From contig BTRK01000006.1 of NCBI GenBank assembly GCA_036245805.1, forward strand, positions 54,057,257 through 54,121,256: a stretch of DNA of 64,000 nt. The letters run 5' to 3'. The position numbers were made by a program, and so were the translations under genes. Below are positions 50,420-58,388 of the stretch, piece by piece. Source of the DNA: Pristionchus mayeri (lineage: Eukaryota; Nematoda; Chromadorea; Rhabditida; Neodiplogasteridae). Position 1 is the stretch's first letter. Each line of letters opens with the position of its first letter. The notes beneath the pieces were generated by a model. That model saw nothing but the letters and a program-made list of their open reading frames with translations. It had not been told where the DNA came from and ran no database searches.

Positions 50420-51052
50420 TTATAGCTTCATTTTCTCGACATAGTAAACAAGCGAATTATCAAAAATGTTGGTGCATAACCTCATATTGTCTGGTGTTGT
50501 TGGATGCAAATCGACCATCAGATATCCATAGGGTTGACATTTGACCGCATCTTCGTATGCCTCCCAAAAGTACTGTGATTTTCCAGGAAACAGCTGTTTT
50601 GCAAAGTTCTGAATCTGAAGAGTATCTCCAGTAGACTTTGTTAGACAAATGTAAGTACTGTTGGCTCGGGCTGTTCTGTCTTGAGCAAACAAAGACTGGA
50701 CAATGTTAATTATAGAACAATTACGATGATGAGAAACACGTGTAAATAGGTTGTTGAGTTCCGTCTTGTTCTTTACGTAATACGACATGAGGTCATCCAA
50801 AATCAACAACTTGTGATCTTTTCCTTCCAACATCTGCATATCGGGCGGACCTTCGTGAAGCTGAATCTTTTCATGCTTGGGAAAGTCGTTAGTATTTATG
50901 CCATAACACCAAATAATTTTATCGATTGGTTTATCAAACATTTTCGCTTCATTTTCCAAAATTTTACGCAATAAGGTTGTCTTTCCAGTTTGGGTCGCGC
51001 CAGAACAGTAAAGCAGGCATGGGGTCTTTATATCAAACTTGTCGAATTGCAT
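50420..51052 (-). CDS. Maverick DNA-packaging ATPase (FtsK/HerA, A32-like), 210 aa
   Basis: Walker A is SGATQTGKTT at residues about 17-26, and Walker B is KLLILDDLMSYY near residue 78. SHHRNCSIINIVQSLFAQD follows, as in the sensor region of poxvirus A32 and Polinton packaging ATPases. The role is to pump element DNA into a capsid. It starts at an ATG (51052-51050), and the ORF is intact. It is divergent from the plus-strand gene starting at 51061, with 8 bp between the two start codons, so the two must share overlapping control sequences. The length is near the low end for the family. Confidence 0.9.
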   Translation of the reverse strand: MQFDKFDIKTPCLLYCSGATQTGKTTLLRKILENEAKMFDKPIDKIIWCYGINTNDFPKHEKIQLHEGPPDMQMLEGKDHKLLILDDLMSYYVKNKTELNNLFTRVSHHRNCSIINIVQSLFAQDRTARANSTYICLTKSTGDTLQIQNFAKQLFPGKSQYFWEAYEDAVKCQPYGYLMVDLHPTTPDNMRLCTNIFDNSLVYYVEKMKL

Positions 51053-51060
51053 AGCTTACA

Positions 51061-51351
51061 ATGACTATATTCAGTCATACTAAACGGTCTTCACTATTTA
51101 TTCTATTCCAACTAGCAATAGTTTTGATCTGCATAGTAGCAGCTTTAGTAAATATTACGTTATTTCCCGACAGCGAAAGACGTCCTTTTTGGCTTGGACT
51201 TTTGTCTAGTTGTCTAGCCCTAATTATTCCATTTCCTATCGGTCATGGCGGAATTTTTCATAACAATTCCTTCCAACATTCCGGACCATCCCGAGAACTC
51301 CAGCTCGTCATTTCTGGTACGACTTCCGGAGCCGATAAAACTAAAAACTGA
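51061..51351 (+). CDS. Maverick small membrane protein, 96 aa
   Basis: There are two hydrophobic segments: residues about 10-35 (LFILFQLAIVLICIVAALVN) and about 44-60 (WLGLLSSCLALIIPFPI). The RPFWLGLLSSCLALIIP block resembles a short conserved Polinton protein that I recall from animal elements; its function is unknown. The end overlaps the start of the minor capsid ORF by 107 bp. It may be a virion membrane or assembly factor. Confidence 0.6.
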   Translation: MTIFSHTKRSSLFILFQLAIVLICIVAALVNITLFPDSERRPFWLGLLSSCLALIIPFPIGHGGIFHNNSFQHSGPSRELQLVISGTTSGADKTKN

Positions 51352-52776
51352 AAAATGGAAGTGTGGTTTGGCCGAACTAATTTACACGAATAGTTTTGAA
51401 AACATTTCAGAAGCACTCGTTTTTAAGGCTATTGACAAAAAAGGTTCTAAGTCTGACTTTAAACTTTCACGCGGTAATTATCGTGATGCATTCGACCTAC
51501 TCAATTCCCACTGGTCAGCAACTCCTAGACGACGTAAACGTCAAGCCGAAGAAATGACAGATGAACAAAAGGAAGAGCTGAAAAAAAGAATAGCACAAGG
51601 AGAAGGAAGACCGGCAACCCAGGCCGAGATTGATGCTGCTTTGGCCAGAAGAGCGGCCAGGAATCGGAAACAAAACGAAGCTACAACTACGGGTAGCGAA
51701 AGCACTCAAGGACCAACTCAACCTACTACTGAAATTCCAACTCAAACTCAAACACCAACTGTTATTCCTACTCAACCTCCCGCTGAAACTCCTACTCAAG
51801 CTCCAACTCAAGCACCAACTGTTGCTCCTGCTCAACTTCCAACTGAAAGTTCAACTCAAAATCATAATCCAGCCCCAGCTGAACGTAGTGAAAGCCAAGG
51901 ACCTGTACCTCCACCAGCAGCTCCTGAGCCCCGACCTCCAAAACAGCCAACCTTCCCAGCGTTTATTACATTAGATCCGGTTCAATTTTCCAAACAGGAA
52001 ACTTTGGTCAAGAATGCTTCCGCTGAACTGGTAAATCAGGGTAAATCAAGAGCATTCAATCTGAAATTACCAAAATTTCCAAAAACAATATCAATGCCGT
52101 CATCGAAGAAAGCAAAAAGCTTCAAACACTGCTAAGCAAAGTCATTCAGACAACGAACGAAGTATCAAAGATCACCTCAGAGGATAACAAGGCTACGCAG
52201 GAACTACTCAGACAATCAATTGATATTCAAAAGGGAAATGCTGCAGATTCCAAAAGGATAGCGAATCAGGCAAGTGTTCGCAGCTATTCGCTTGGTCGCG
52301 CTCAAGATCAACTCAAGAAACATGGTTTCTCGTTTGACTTTGATCCCCTTTTGAATCGCATAATCATATCTGTAAACAAGAGTATGCTGGATAGTTTGGA
52401 ATTATCGCCTGATTTCGCCTATTTATGTGGGTTTGCAACAAAATCAAACAACGAAAGGTTTATCGTAGACGAATCCAAGGCAGTCGCCCCCTACTCTATT
52501 GATTTCAATAACAACATTTCATCAATTTTCGTATATGCCGACTGCGTTCAGCCTTCTATTGTCGGAAACGTCAAGTCGCAGCTTTTACGAATTATTCCAA
52601 CCTCAACGGACCATACGAACGTTTCTTCCATTTTCAATCCTATTCAGCATCTGGCGATCAATAAGGAAATTATCGATACCATCAGGATCGACATATGCGA
52701 CGCCTTTGGAAAACCTATAAAATTCCAGTATGGAACGACCATTTGTACTTTACATTTTATCAAAATCAAACCATGA
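51245..52776 (+). pseudogene. Maverick minor capsid (penton-like) protein with a frameshift
   Basis: The N-terminal frame (51245-52135) starts MAEFFITIPSNIPD, has a compact first 95 residues (WKCGLAELIYTNSFENISE), then a long Thr/Pro/Gln low-complexity linker. Near 52041-52050 the coding signal moves to another frame, which is open to 52776. That frame first reads a Lys/Gln/Ser-rich, coiled-coil-like stretch and then a C-terminal domain (residues from about 52351) with IFVYADCVQPSIVGNVKSQL and a final TTICTLHFIK. This C-terminal pattern is what I know from Polinton minor capsid proteins. About one base appears to be lost at the A-rich GGTAAATC site. Alternatives are programmed frameshifting or an assembly error. 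Confidence 0.7.
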
Positions 52777-53135
52777 AAGATTGTTCAGAATTTTTCGATT
52801 ATAATAAAGTTGACTTTGTTAATATTTTACTGTATGGCGTTGGCCAAAGGTTTATCGGATTTCGCAATCAAAGAGGTCGAGGCTTTGCAGGAGTCGTAAA
52901 ACGACTTCGCGTAGCAATCCCGTCTTTTCTTGAATCGCCAGTCGGAAAGCAAGTAACGCAGGCTGCATCAAGCATCGCGTCTAACGTCGTAAACGGGTCG
53001 GCCCCAAAAGATGCATTTAAACGAGCCGGAAGACGGACTATCCGCAATCTAACTGGTCTTGGAAGTCGTAAAAGACCCTCCAGTTCTGCTTTCCTTCCTA
53101 ACGAAAACCGATCGTATTTCCTACCTGCCCCGTAA
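52773..53135 (+). CDS. Maverick small basic core-like protein, 120 aa
   Basis: The start ATG at 52773 overlaps the stop of the preceding gene (ATGA). An upstream in-frame extension is possible but would overlap more. The middle RNQRGRGFAGVVKRLRVAIP and the repeats GKQVTQAASSIASNVVNGSA and FKRAGRRTIRNL make a basic, Gly/Ala-rich protein of the type found just upstream of capsid genes in Polintons (adenovirus pX/pVI-like by position). The likely role is binding DNA or capsid inside the particle. It is 2 bp from the major capsid gene. Confidence 0.65.
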   Translation: MKDCSEFFDYNKVDFVNILLYGVGQRFIGFRNQRGRGFAGVVKRLRVAIPSFLESPVGKQVTQAASSIASNVVNGSAPKDAFKRAGRRTIRNLTGLGSRKRPSSSAFLPNENRSYFLPAP

Positions 53136-53137
53136 TA

Positions 53138-54436
53138 ATGCAGAAAATTATTAACCCCAAATCCAAGAAATTAACTGTCCCTGAACTTGACCTGTTTAGT
53201 ATTCCCGAAATTTCAGCGGGAGTGGTCAATAGCCGTTATGTAGAATGTCCTCTTACAAATTCGTTTTCAACGGGACATCAGGGACCGCTGGAATGGCGCT
53301 ATAATTTGCAAAAGAGTTTTCTCAACCTTCAACGTAGTTATGTTCAGTTTACCATCCGTATCAGAGATAAGAATGGCAAAAAGCTTGAAGTTAAGGAGGG
53401 TGAAAAACTTCCCATCGCATTTTGTCAAATGATCGGCAAAACCCTCTTTCAGCAGTTCCAAGTTTATATCAATGGTGTGCTTGTGGAGGACTCTTCACCG
53501 CTTTACGCATGGAGAAGCATAATTGAGACAGAACTCAACTTTGGCAGGGATACCAAGAATATAACACTTTCGCTTGGTGGCTATGCATCGGAACATAAAC
53601 CAAACAATGATCCATCTTCGGCAGGGCATGCCAGGAGAACTGGTTGGGTTGAAAAGGGAAAAGATGCTCAATTTGCAGCTACTCTTAATTTGAACCTTTT
53701 CAATCAGCCCCAGCTTCTTCTAAACTATGTCGATTTTAAGCTAATTGCATATTTGAATGATCCCAAGTTTGTAATCGATTCACTCGAAATTGATAAGGAT
53801 CTCAAAGCGCCAAATGACACGATCTACACGTACGAGCTTACGGACATTAAGCTTCTTCTTCACGAGTACGAACTTCATGATTCTGCATCGCTGGCAGTCG
53901 AACAGCTTCTCAAGCAGGAAAAGATGATCACCTCCCCGCTTACAAATGTTGAAATGCGTAGTTTCTTTGTAGCTCCTGGTCGTTTTGATGCACCAGAATG
54001 TCGTCTGCTTACTTCAGCACTTCCAAAGCGAGTAATAATGTGCATGGTCGACGCGCTATCTTACATCGGATCCCATTCCAAGATGCCCTTCAACTTTAGA
54101 CATTTTGATGTAAAGGAGGCGTACCTCGAATGTGGTGGACGAACCATTCCTTCCAGACCACTTAACCTCGACTTTGAAAAAGATATGTACATACCGGCCT
54201 ATCTCAATATGCTGGAAGGAACAGGCTTGGCACGTTCCTTGGACAATAATGGAATTACGAGAGAAATGTTCAAGGATGGGTTCACATTCTTTGTCTTTGA
54301 AATTTCGCCAAACCTTGACTCGGAAACATTTGACCTAATTAATCTTGGTACCACTAGTTTCAATATAAAGTTCAACAAAGCGGTACCTGATCCGGGTTTG
54401 TATTGTATTCTTCATTGTCACTGTTTTTACCATTGA
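53138..54436 (+). CDS. Maverick major capsid protein (double-jelly-roll type), 432 aa
   Basis: Motifs recalled from nematode and cnidarian Polinton capsid homologues (F54H12.2-like proteins) are LDLFSIPEISAGV, followed by LNLQRSYVQFTIRIRDKNGK, QMIGKTLFQQFQVYINGVLV, YAWRSIIETELNFG and LLTSALPKRVIMCMVDALSY. The ORF is intact with an ATG 2 bp after the core-like gene. It would form the icosahedral shell. Its 432 residues are fewer than in many Polinton capsids but similar to the F54H12.2 group. The 3' end lies in a 27-bp tandem duplication (CTGTTTTTACCATTGATGAT twice, 54420-54468). Confidence 0.8.
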   Translation: MQKIINPKSKKLTVPELDLFSIPEISAGVVNSRYVECPLTNSFSTGHQGPLEWRYNLQKSFLNLQRSYVQFTIRIRDKNGKKLEVKEGEKLPIAFCQMIGKTLFQQFQVYINGVLVEDSSPLYAWRSIIETELNFGRDTKNITLSLGGYASEHKPNNDPSSAGHARRTGWVEKGKDAQFAATLNLNLFNQPQLLLNYVDFKLIAYLNDPKFVIDSLEIDKDLKAPNDTIYTYELTDIKLLLHEYELHDSASLAVEQLLKQEKMITSPLTNVEMRSFFVAPGRFDAPECRLLTSALPKRVIMCMVDALSYIGSHSKMPFNFRHFDVKEAYLECGGRTIPSRPLNLDFEKDMYIPAYLNMLEGTGLARSLDNNGITREMFKDGFTFFVFEISPNLDSETFDLINLGTTSFNIKFNKAVPDPGLYCILHCHCFYH

Positions 54437-54634
54437 TGATAATGACTCTGTTTTTACCATTGATGATAGCCGTGTTCCTCATGTTGATGCACTTATGTAA
54501 ATATACTTTATCGGATAAACAGGTTAAAAGGACAAACGGGTTACTAGGAAGCGAAAGCTTCCTCCGGGAATAAAGATTCCCAAGGGGCCTTCGGCAATAG
54601 GGCTAGGAACTAGGAACATTAGGGAAAAGGGACG
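54437..54634. other. Convergent gap between capsid and integrase genes
   Basis: This stretch holds the second copy of a tandem duplication of the capsid gene end and a small hairpin (GGAAGCGAAAGCTTCC, 54549-54564). It probably contains the 3' ends of both transcripts; AATAAA occurs at 54570 on the plus strand. Confidence 0.5.
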
Positions 54635-55537
54635 CTAGGCAGCAGGCACGAGTTCTTGTTCGTAGACAATACCAGTGATTTCTTCTCCAGATTGATCAAC
54701 AACTCTGTAGGTAGGCGGCGAACCGGCTAGCGCTCGAACAATTTGAAATACTTCTTCTGTCCAGCCCGACTCATAGCCACGACGGAAAGCCTTGTTTTGG
54801 TGACTCATTCGAACCAGTTGGCCTACATTGTATCTAGGCTTCTTGGCAGGGGCCCTAGTTGTAGTCGGCGCATCAGCAGGAATTTTTGCTCCAGAAAATG
54901 CTTGTTGCGGTGTACATTTGATCATTCGATGATATGAATTGTTTATTGCCTTTGTAAGTTTGTCGCAAACAACGATCCATTTTTTGGTACGATTCGCCGT
55001 AAGATATTTGAATAGTCTAGTTTCCCAGGTTCGATTAAATCGTTCGACAACTGCGCATTTAATATCCGAGTTCGGATGAATTAATTTAATAAACCGTGAA
55101 TTAAGATAGTCCATCACACGAGATCCAACAAACTCTTTGCCCCTATCAGTGATCAAAAAGGTGGAATACATGTCTAGTCTTTCAAACGTCTTTTCCAAGG
55201 CAGATGCAACCTCTTGTCCAGTTTTTCGATGTAGGGGAATAACAAAAGCAAATCTACTATAGCAATCAATCATGGAAAGTGCATAACGATGCCCTTTATT
55301 TTGACGGGCAAATGCACTAATATCGATTAGATCTGCTTGAACATGAGAAAAGACAAAATCCCCTGTTGTTTTACGACGAGGAAATTTGTACCTAACTTGT
55401 TTATGTCTCGAGTAAACTGGCTGAGATTCAAGAAAACGGGTAATTGTTTTGTTTGATCGTTTGCTAGCTTTTTGTAGCGGTCCATGGGAAGAAAATGCGG
55501 TAGGTTGATCAAGGTTATAGAATAACTTTTTCAACAT
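54635..55537 (-). CDS. Maverick retroviral-type integrase (rve, DDE), 300 aa
   Basis: Catalytic residues: first Asp in VQADLIDIS, second in ITDRGKEFVGSRV, Glu in VVERFNRTWETRLFKY. The C-terminal half carries YNVGQLVRM...FRRGYESGWTEEVFQI and ends IVYEQELVPAA, a chromo/SH3-like module common in Polinton integrases. It cuts and joins element ends to host DNA, giving 6-bp duplications as seen here. The start is the ATG at 55537; two codons upstream (TTG) are also open. It is intact but short at the N-terminus compared with integrases that carry a zinc-binding HHCC domain. Confidence 0.92.
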   Translation of the reverse strand: MLKKLFYNLDQPTAFSSHGPLQKASKRSNKTITRFLESQPVYSRHKQVRYKFPRRKTTGDFVFSHVQADLIDISAFARQNKGHRYALSMIDCYSRFAFVIPLHRKTGQEVASALEKTFERLDMYSTFLITDRGKEFVGSRVMDYLNSRFIKLIHPNSDIKCAVVERFNRTWETRLFKYLTANRTKKWIVVCDKLTKAINNSYHRMIKCTPQQAFSGAKIPADAPTTTRAPAKKPRYNVGQLVRMSHQNKAFRRGYESGWTEEVFQIVRALAGSPPTYRVVDQSGEEITGIVYEQELVPAA

Positions 55538-55558
55538 GAACAATACAATGAAAATTAC

Positions 55559-56182
55559 TTAAGGCCAAGCCCTTATGTAAAGTCGTTTGCCGGACCCTCC
55601 TTGAACACGTTGTAGACGTGAAGACTTTGTCGGTCTTGCCCAACTAGGAACAAGACGTTCGTCATTTTGTTGCCTTTTTTTGCTTGCCAGACCAGTCACG
55701 ACTGATATTTGCGCAGGCTGTTTTGTTGATTTTGTGGATTTTTCAATTGTCTTTGATTTCAATTGGGGAATGGGCGTTGCGGCTTTTTTAGGAGGTCTAA
55801 ACGTTGGAAGGGGAACAAACTTTGTTTGATCTGGCGAGATTTCGCTAGTATGGGCTTCAAAGGTCGGTTCAACATTGCGTTTGATCACATATTGATCAAA
55901 TAAATCAGTACGTTTTGGCTGAGAGTAAACGTCAATTAACGGTAAAGAAACGTCAGGAGAAATGGTGGTAGTTGTTGGATCAGACCGATCATCTTTCAAG
56001 TCATTCTCCTTTCTATAGTTGATTAGACGAGCTAGTCTGTCTTGATACAGCTTCATTTTTGTATGCGGGTCAATATCATTTCGAAGAATTATACCGTCCA
56101 ATCTTCTTTCCATCTCAATTGCATTTGCTTCTTTCTGTGTAACGGAGATAAAAGGCTGAACTCGTGAAGTATGATTCATCAT
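55559..56182 (-). CDS. Maverick protein of unknown function, 207 aa
   Basis: The N-terminal ERRLDGIILRNDIDPHTKMK and KLYQDRLARLINYRKEND form a helical 'RLD.IL......KL.LY...L.R.L' pattern that I associate with a conserved but uncharacterised Polinton protein. The rest is Pro/Thr/Lys-rich and disordered, ending in a basic tail (KSSRLQRVQGGSGKRLYIR). Its ATG overlaps the stop of the upstream gene by 4 bp (ATGA), so the minus-strand genes are packed like a viral cluster. Confidence 0.6.
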   Translation of the reverse strand: MMNHTSRVQPFISVTQKEANAIEMERRLDGIILRNDIDPHTKMKLYQDRLARLINYRKENDLKDDRSDPTTTTISPDVSLPLIDVYSQPKRTDLFDQYVIKRNVEPTFEAHTSEISPDQTKFVPLPTFRPPKKAATPIPQLKSKTIEKSTKSTKQPAQISVVTGLASKKRQQNDERLVPSWARPTKSSRLQRVQGGSGKRLYIRAWP

Positions 56183-56538
56183 TTGGTAGAAAGAACAACT
56201 TGAACAATAATGCGAATGAAGTAATGGGAAAAAGTTAGAAGTAAGTCTCGGGCCTTTTCAGCGTCTCGACACTTGCCAATATATCGAATGATTGGAAGGA
56301 AAGTTACAATAGCGTTTCTTTCAGATCGATTAAATGCGATTTTATGAATATTGAAAAGAATTTCAACAAGACAACCAATTTCGGAATGAGTTGCTTGTTT
56401 AATAGCCAATCGGGTATGGCGAAGAAGTTTATGAAGAAAGTCAGAATTTCGGGAAATGCGACTGTTCATGGCGAATCTTGACTGAAATAGTTCCGTCGGC
56501 TGGGCTTTTGTAGATTCCAAGGTTGCATACCAGTTCAT
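56179..56538 (-). CDS. Maverick unknown helical protein, 119 aa
   Basis: It has an ATG start and an intact frame. Residues about 50-75 (EIGCLVEILFNIHKIAFNRS) resemble part of the product at 57300-57647 (VGCLIEILCDINEGIYNSD), so the two may be diverged duplicates. It overlaps the zinc-finger ORF by about 100 bp and the next gene by 4 bp. No known domain was recognised. Confidence 0.55.
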   Translation of the reverse strand: MNWYATLESTKAQPTELFQSRFAMNSRISRNSDFLHKLLRHTRLAIKQATHSEIGCLVEILFNIHKIAFNRSERNAIVTFLPIIRYIGKCRDAEKARDLLLTFSHYFIRIIVQVVLSTK

Positions 56539-56824
56539 CCTTGATGGCCGTCGCTAGGTTCGGCATGGTTTCTGGCTTCCTGACTGAACTGGCGATATGC
56601 ATGCTTGGTTGTCCCCTGCTAGTCATAGGCATGACTTTGTTCGCCGTTGTTTCAATGGTCGGCATTCCCATCGGGTTATTCGGAATGGGCTTCTTGTGAA
56701 CTTGTTCGTGTCGATTACGAGAAAAGGTCAAATAAAATACTCTATTACAAGGGAAACAATAAAGTCTAGAATGCTTTTCCATCATATGCTTGGAAAGCTC
56801 AGGATATTGAGAATTAAAAGACAT
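56441..56824 (-). CDS. Maverick C2H2 zinc-finger protein, 127 aa
   Basis: One finger fits C-x2-C-x12-H-x3-H: CFPCNRVFYLTFSRNRHEQVH at residues about 23-43, preceded by HMMEKHSRLY. The rest is Met/Pro-rich with a C-terminal IRHEQSHFPKF. It starts at ATG 56824 and its tail overlaps the next ORF in another frame. It may be a DNA-binding regulator of the element. The finger itself is clear; the role is inferred. Confidence 0.65.
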   Translation of the reverse strand: MSFNSQYPELSKHMMEKHSRLYCFPCNRVFYLTFSRNRHEQVHKKPIPNNPMGMPTIETTANKVMPMTSRGQPSMHIASSVRKPETMPNLATAIKDELVCNLGIYKSPADGTISVKIRHEQSHFPKF

Positions 56825-56835
56825 GGCACAACCGC

Positions 56836-57303
56836 TCAGTGTGAATGTAAATGGGATAAATGAAAAGAAAACGTTTGCTTTAAATACTTTCTAACATACC
56901 TGTCGTCTCGTTTTACACGATGAAAGGTGGAAACGACAGAAAGGAATGACCTTTTGCGACATAGTATTTCGTTTACCACAAATATACAGTACGCGCCACA
57001 AGTTATCTCCTGAGGTTTCTGGTGTTTTTCTCGGTTGAAGTGGCAAAATTTAAAGCTTTTGCAAAACTCGAGAATACTTTTTACACGGGGTGGACCTCCG
57101 AAGGAGTCAAAGTAATAGCAAACACCGTTTTGGACTACAATGGCTAACCAATGCGTTCCTTCTTGCTCTGACGAATCCGTGTTAACGACGAGTCCGAAGT
57201 CTTTTTGTTCTAGTTTATCGGTATATGGTAGACAATCGGACGGAAATACGCCCAAAAAGTTGGGAATATGGACGAGTAAAGACGAAATTTCTCTAGAATT
57301 CAT
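56836..57303 (-). CDS. Maverick adenain-like cysteine protease, 155 aa
   Basis: The catalytic set of the adenovirus-protease/Ulp1 fold is present: His in GTHWLAIVVQ, Asp in YYFDSFGGPP, Gln in KHQKPQEIT and Cys in CGAYCIFVVNEIL. FDSFG and CGAYC are diagnostic. The role is to mature capsid precursors in the particle. It has an ATG start and an intact frame, and its first codon overlaps the stop of the upstream ORF (ATGA). At 155 residues it is slightly shorter than adenain (about 200). Confidence 0.9.
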   Translation of the reverse strand: MNSREISSLLVHIPNFLGVFPSDCLPYTDKLEQKDFGLVVNTDSSEQEGTHWLAIVVQNGVCYYFDSFGGPPRVKSILEFCKSFKFCHFNREKHQKPQEITCGAYCIFVVNEILCRKRSFLSVVSTFHRVKRDDRYVRKYLKQTFSFHLSHLHSH

Positions 57304-57647
57304 CTATTGCGGAATTTACACTTGACGATTCCGTCGACAATAATGTACTCAAGACTAGGACAATTCTTTTGAATGAATGTAGTTATGTCAGAATTGTAGA
57401 TGCCTTCGTTTATATCACAAAGAATCTCGATGAGGCATCCGACAGACATTGGTCCTTGACGAAGGTAGACGATCAGTTCGATAAGTCGCGCTAGTCCTGT
57501 TGGCTCGTCAGGATGAAATGTCTTGTAGAGGAGAGGTGCAACAGGAGTAGAAGGTGAAGTCCAACCGCTTATTATGGATGTACTCTTAGCAAATGACGTC
57601 GGATTCGTTTGGAGGCGTCTTATACGCTTCCATCCTGCGTGATACAC
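57300..57647 (-). CDS. Maverick unknown protein, up to 115 aa, start uncertain
   Basis: The open frame begins with a GTG; the first in-frame ATG gives about 49 residues (MSVGCLIEILCDINEGIYNS). The upstream residues look natural (LARLIELIVYLRQGPMS), so the true N-terminus may come from splicing or a non-ATG start, or have been lost. It is similar in one block to the 119-aa protein at 56179. Confidence 0.45.
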   Translation of the reverse strand: MYHAGWKRIRRLQTNPTSFAKSTSIISGWTSPSTPVAPLLYKTFHPDEPTGLARLIELIVYLRQGPMSVGCLIEILCDINEGIYNSDITTFIQKNCPSLEYIIVDGIVKCKFRNR

Positions 57648-57987
57648 TAACTATCTCGATGGTCCTATGAAGAAAAAATGCGTACAGTAATAGCGCAATA
57701 TTGGCAAAACTATTAACAAAAGTTAAAACATTGAATACAGTATTGGAGTTGAATCGTACTGGTAAGTTATCATACGAAGAATAGACTATGCCACCCTGCT
57801 TGAAGAAGGTGACTTTGGTCAAGTTGTCAAACAGATAACCTTGAATATTTTCAAGAAGTCGAACTTGATTTTCCTTATTAAGATGGAAAAGAGTATTATG
57901 TTCGAAAACAAAAGATTCATCGTTATTTATCCACTCTTCACCTGCGAAGGCGAAGAAACAACCAGTTATTAAAAGAACAAATAGCAT
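57586..57987 (-). CDS. Maverick small membrane/secreted protein, 133 aa
   Basis: From the first ATG it starts with a signal-peptide-like segment (LFVLLITGCFFAFAG). A short ectodomain with a QVRLLENIQGYLFDNLTKVT stretch and one N-glycosylation site (NLT) follows. A membrane span (FNVLTFVNSFANIALLLYAF) and a basic tail come last. This is a type I topology. It overlaps the next gene by 62 bp. Envelope-type glycoproteins are reported in some nematode Mavericks but are far larger. This could be a small accessory protein or a shortened remnant, and no fusogen motif was seen. Confidence 0.5.
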   Translation of the reverse strand: MLFVLLITGCFFAFAGEEWINNDESFVFEHNTLFHLNKENQVRLLENIQGYLFDNLTKVTFFKQGGIVYSSYDNLPVRFNSNTVFNVLTFVNSFANIALLLYAFFLHRTIEIVSVSRRMEAYKTPPNESDVIC

Positions 57988-58047
57988 GACTGATAGACGA
58001 TTAACTCGTACTAATTTAAATAAAGTCCAAGTACTGGAGACAACCAA

Positions 58048-58386
58048 ACTTACCTGTTGGGAAAATGTATTGCGAAAGATTATGACTCACGTGTAATGCG
58101 GAGCGAATACGATTGCGAAACAAAAATGTGAGAAATTCGCTAGTTATTGCGAAATAAAATTCTAAAAGGAAAGAAATATGAGACTTTCATCATTATTGTT
58201 TGTGTTATTGTCGCGTGCTGTTGTTTTGGTCCCGGCATACTGTAGCAAGGATTACTCTAGGATTACGGTATGTTGATCTTTGATCTTTCGCAAATGTGGC
58301 AGTTAGTATCTAGTCATATTATTTGCCATAAATATGGAAATTAGTATCTAGTATGTTAATTGCCGCATTTTGAGGCAGTTAGCATC
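58048..58386. repeat. Maverick right terminal inverted repeat, inner part
   Basis: From about 58150, this is the reverse complement of 49237-49665 (CCATAAATATGGAAATTAGTA, TACGGTATGTTGATCTTTGA), ending GGCAGTTAGCATCT where a TA-flanked element is inserted. 58048-58149 is non-coding sequence next to it. Confidence 0.85.
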
Positions 58387-58388
58387 TA

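Noticed and set aside
51515..51974. Ser/Trp-rich minus ORF and Leu/Gln-rich plus ORF over the capsid linker
   Set aside because: These are off-frame readings of the Thr/Pro/Gln low-complexity linker of the minor capsid gene.
57586..58047. Viral membrane-fusion glycoprotein
   Set aside because: Only about 133 residues with no recognisable fusion domain; the size and sequence do not support that call.
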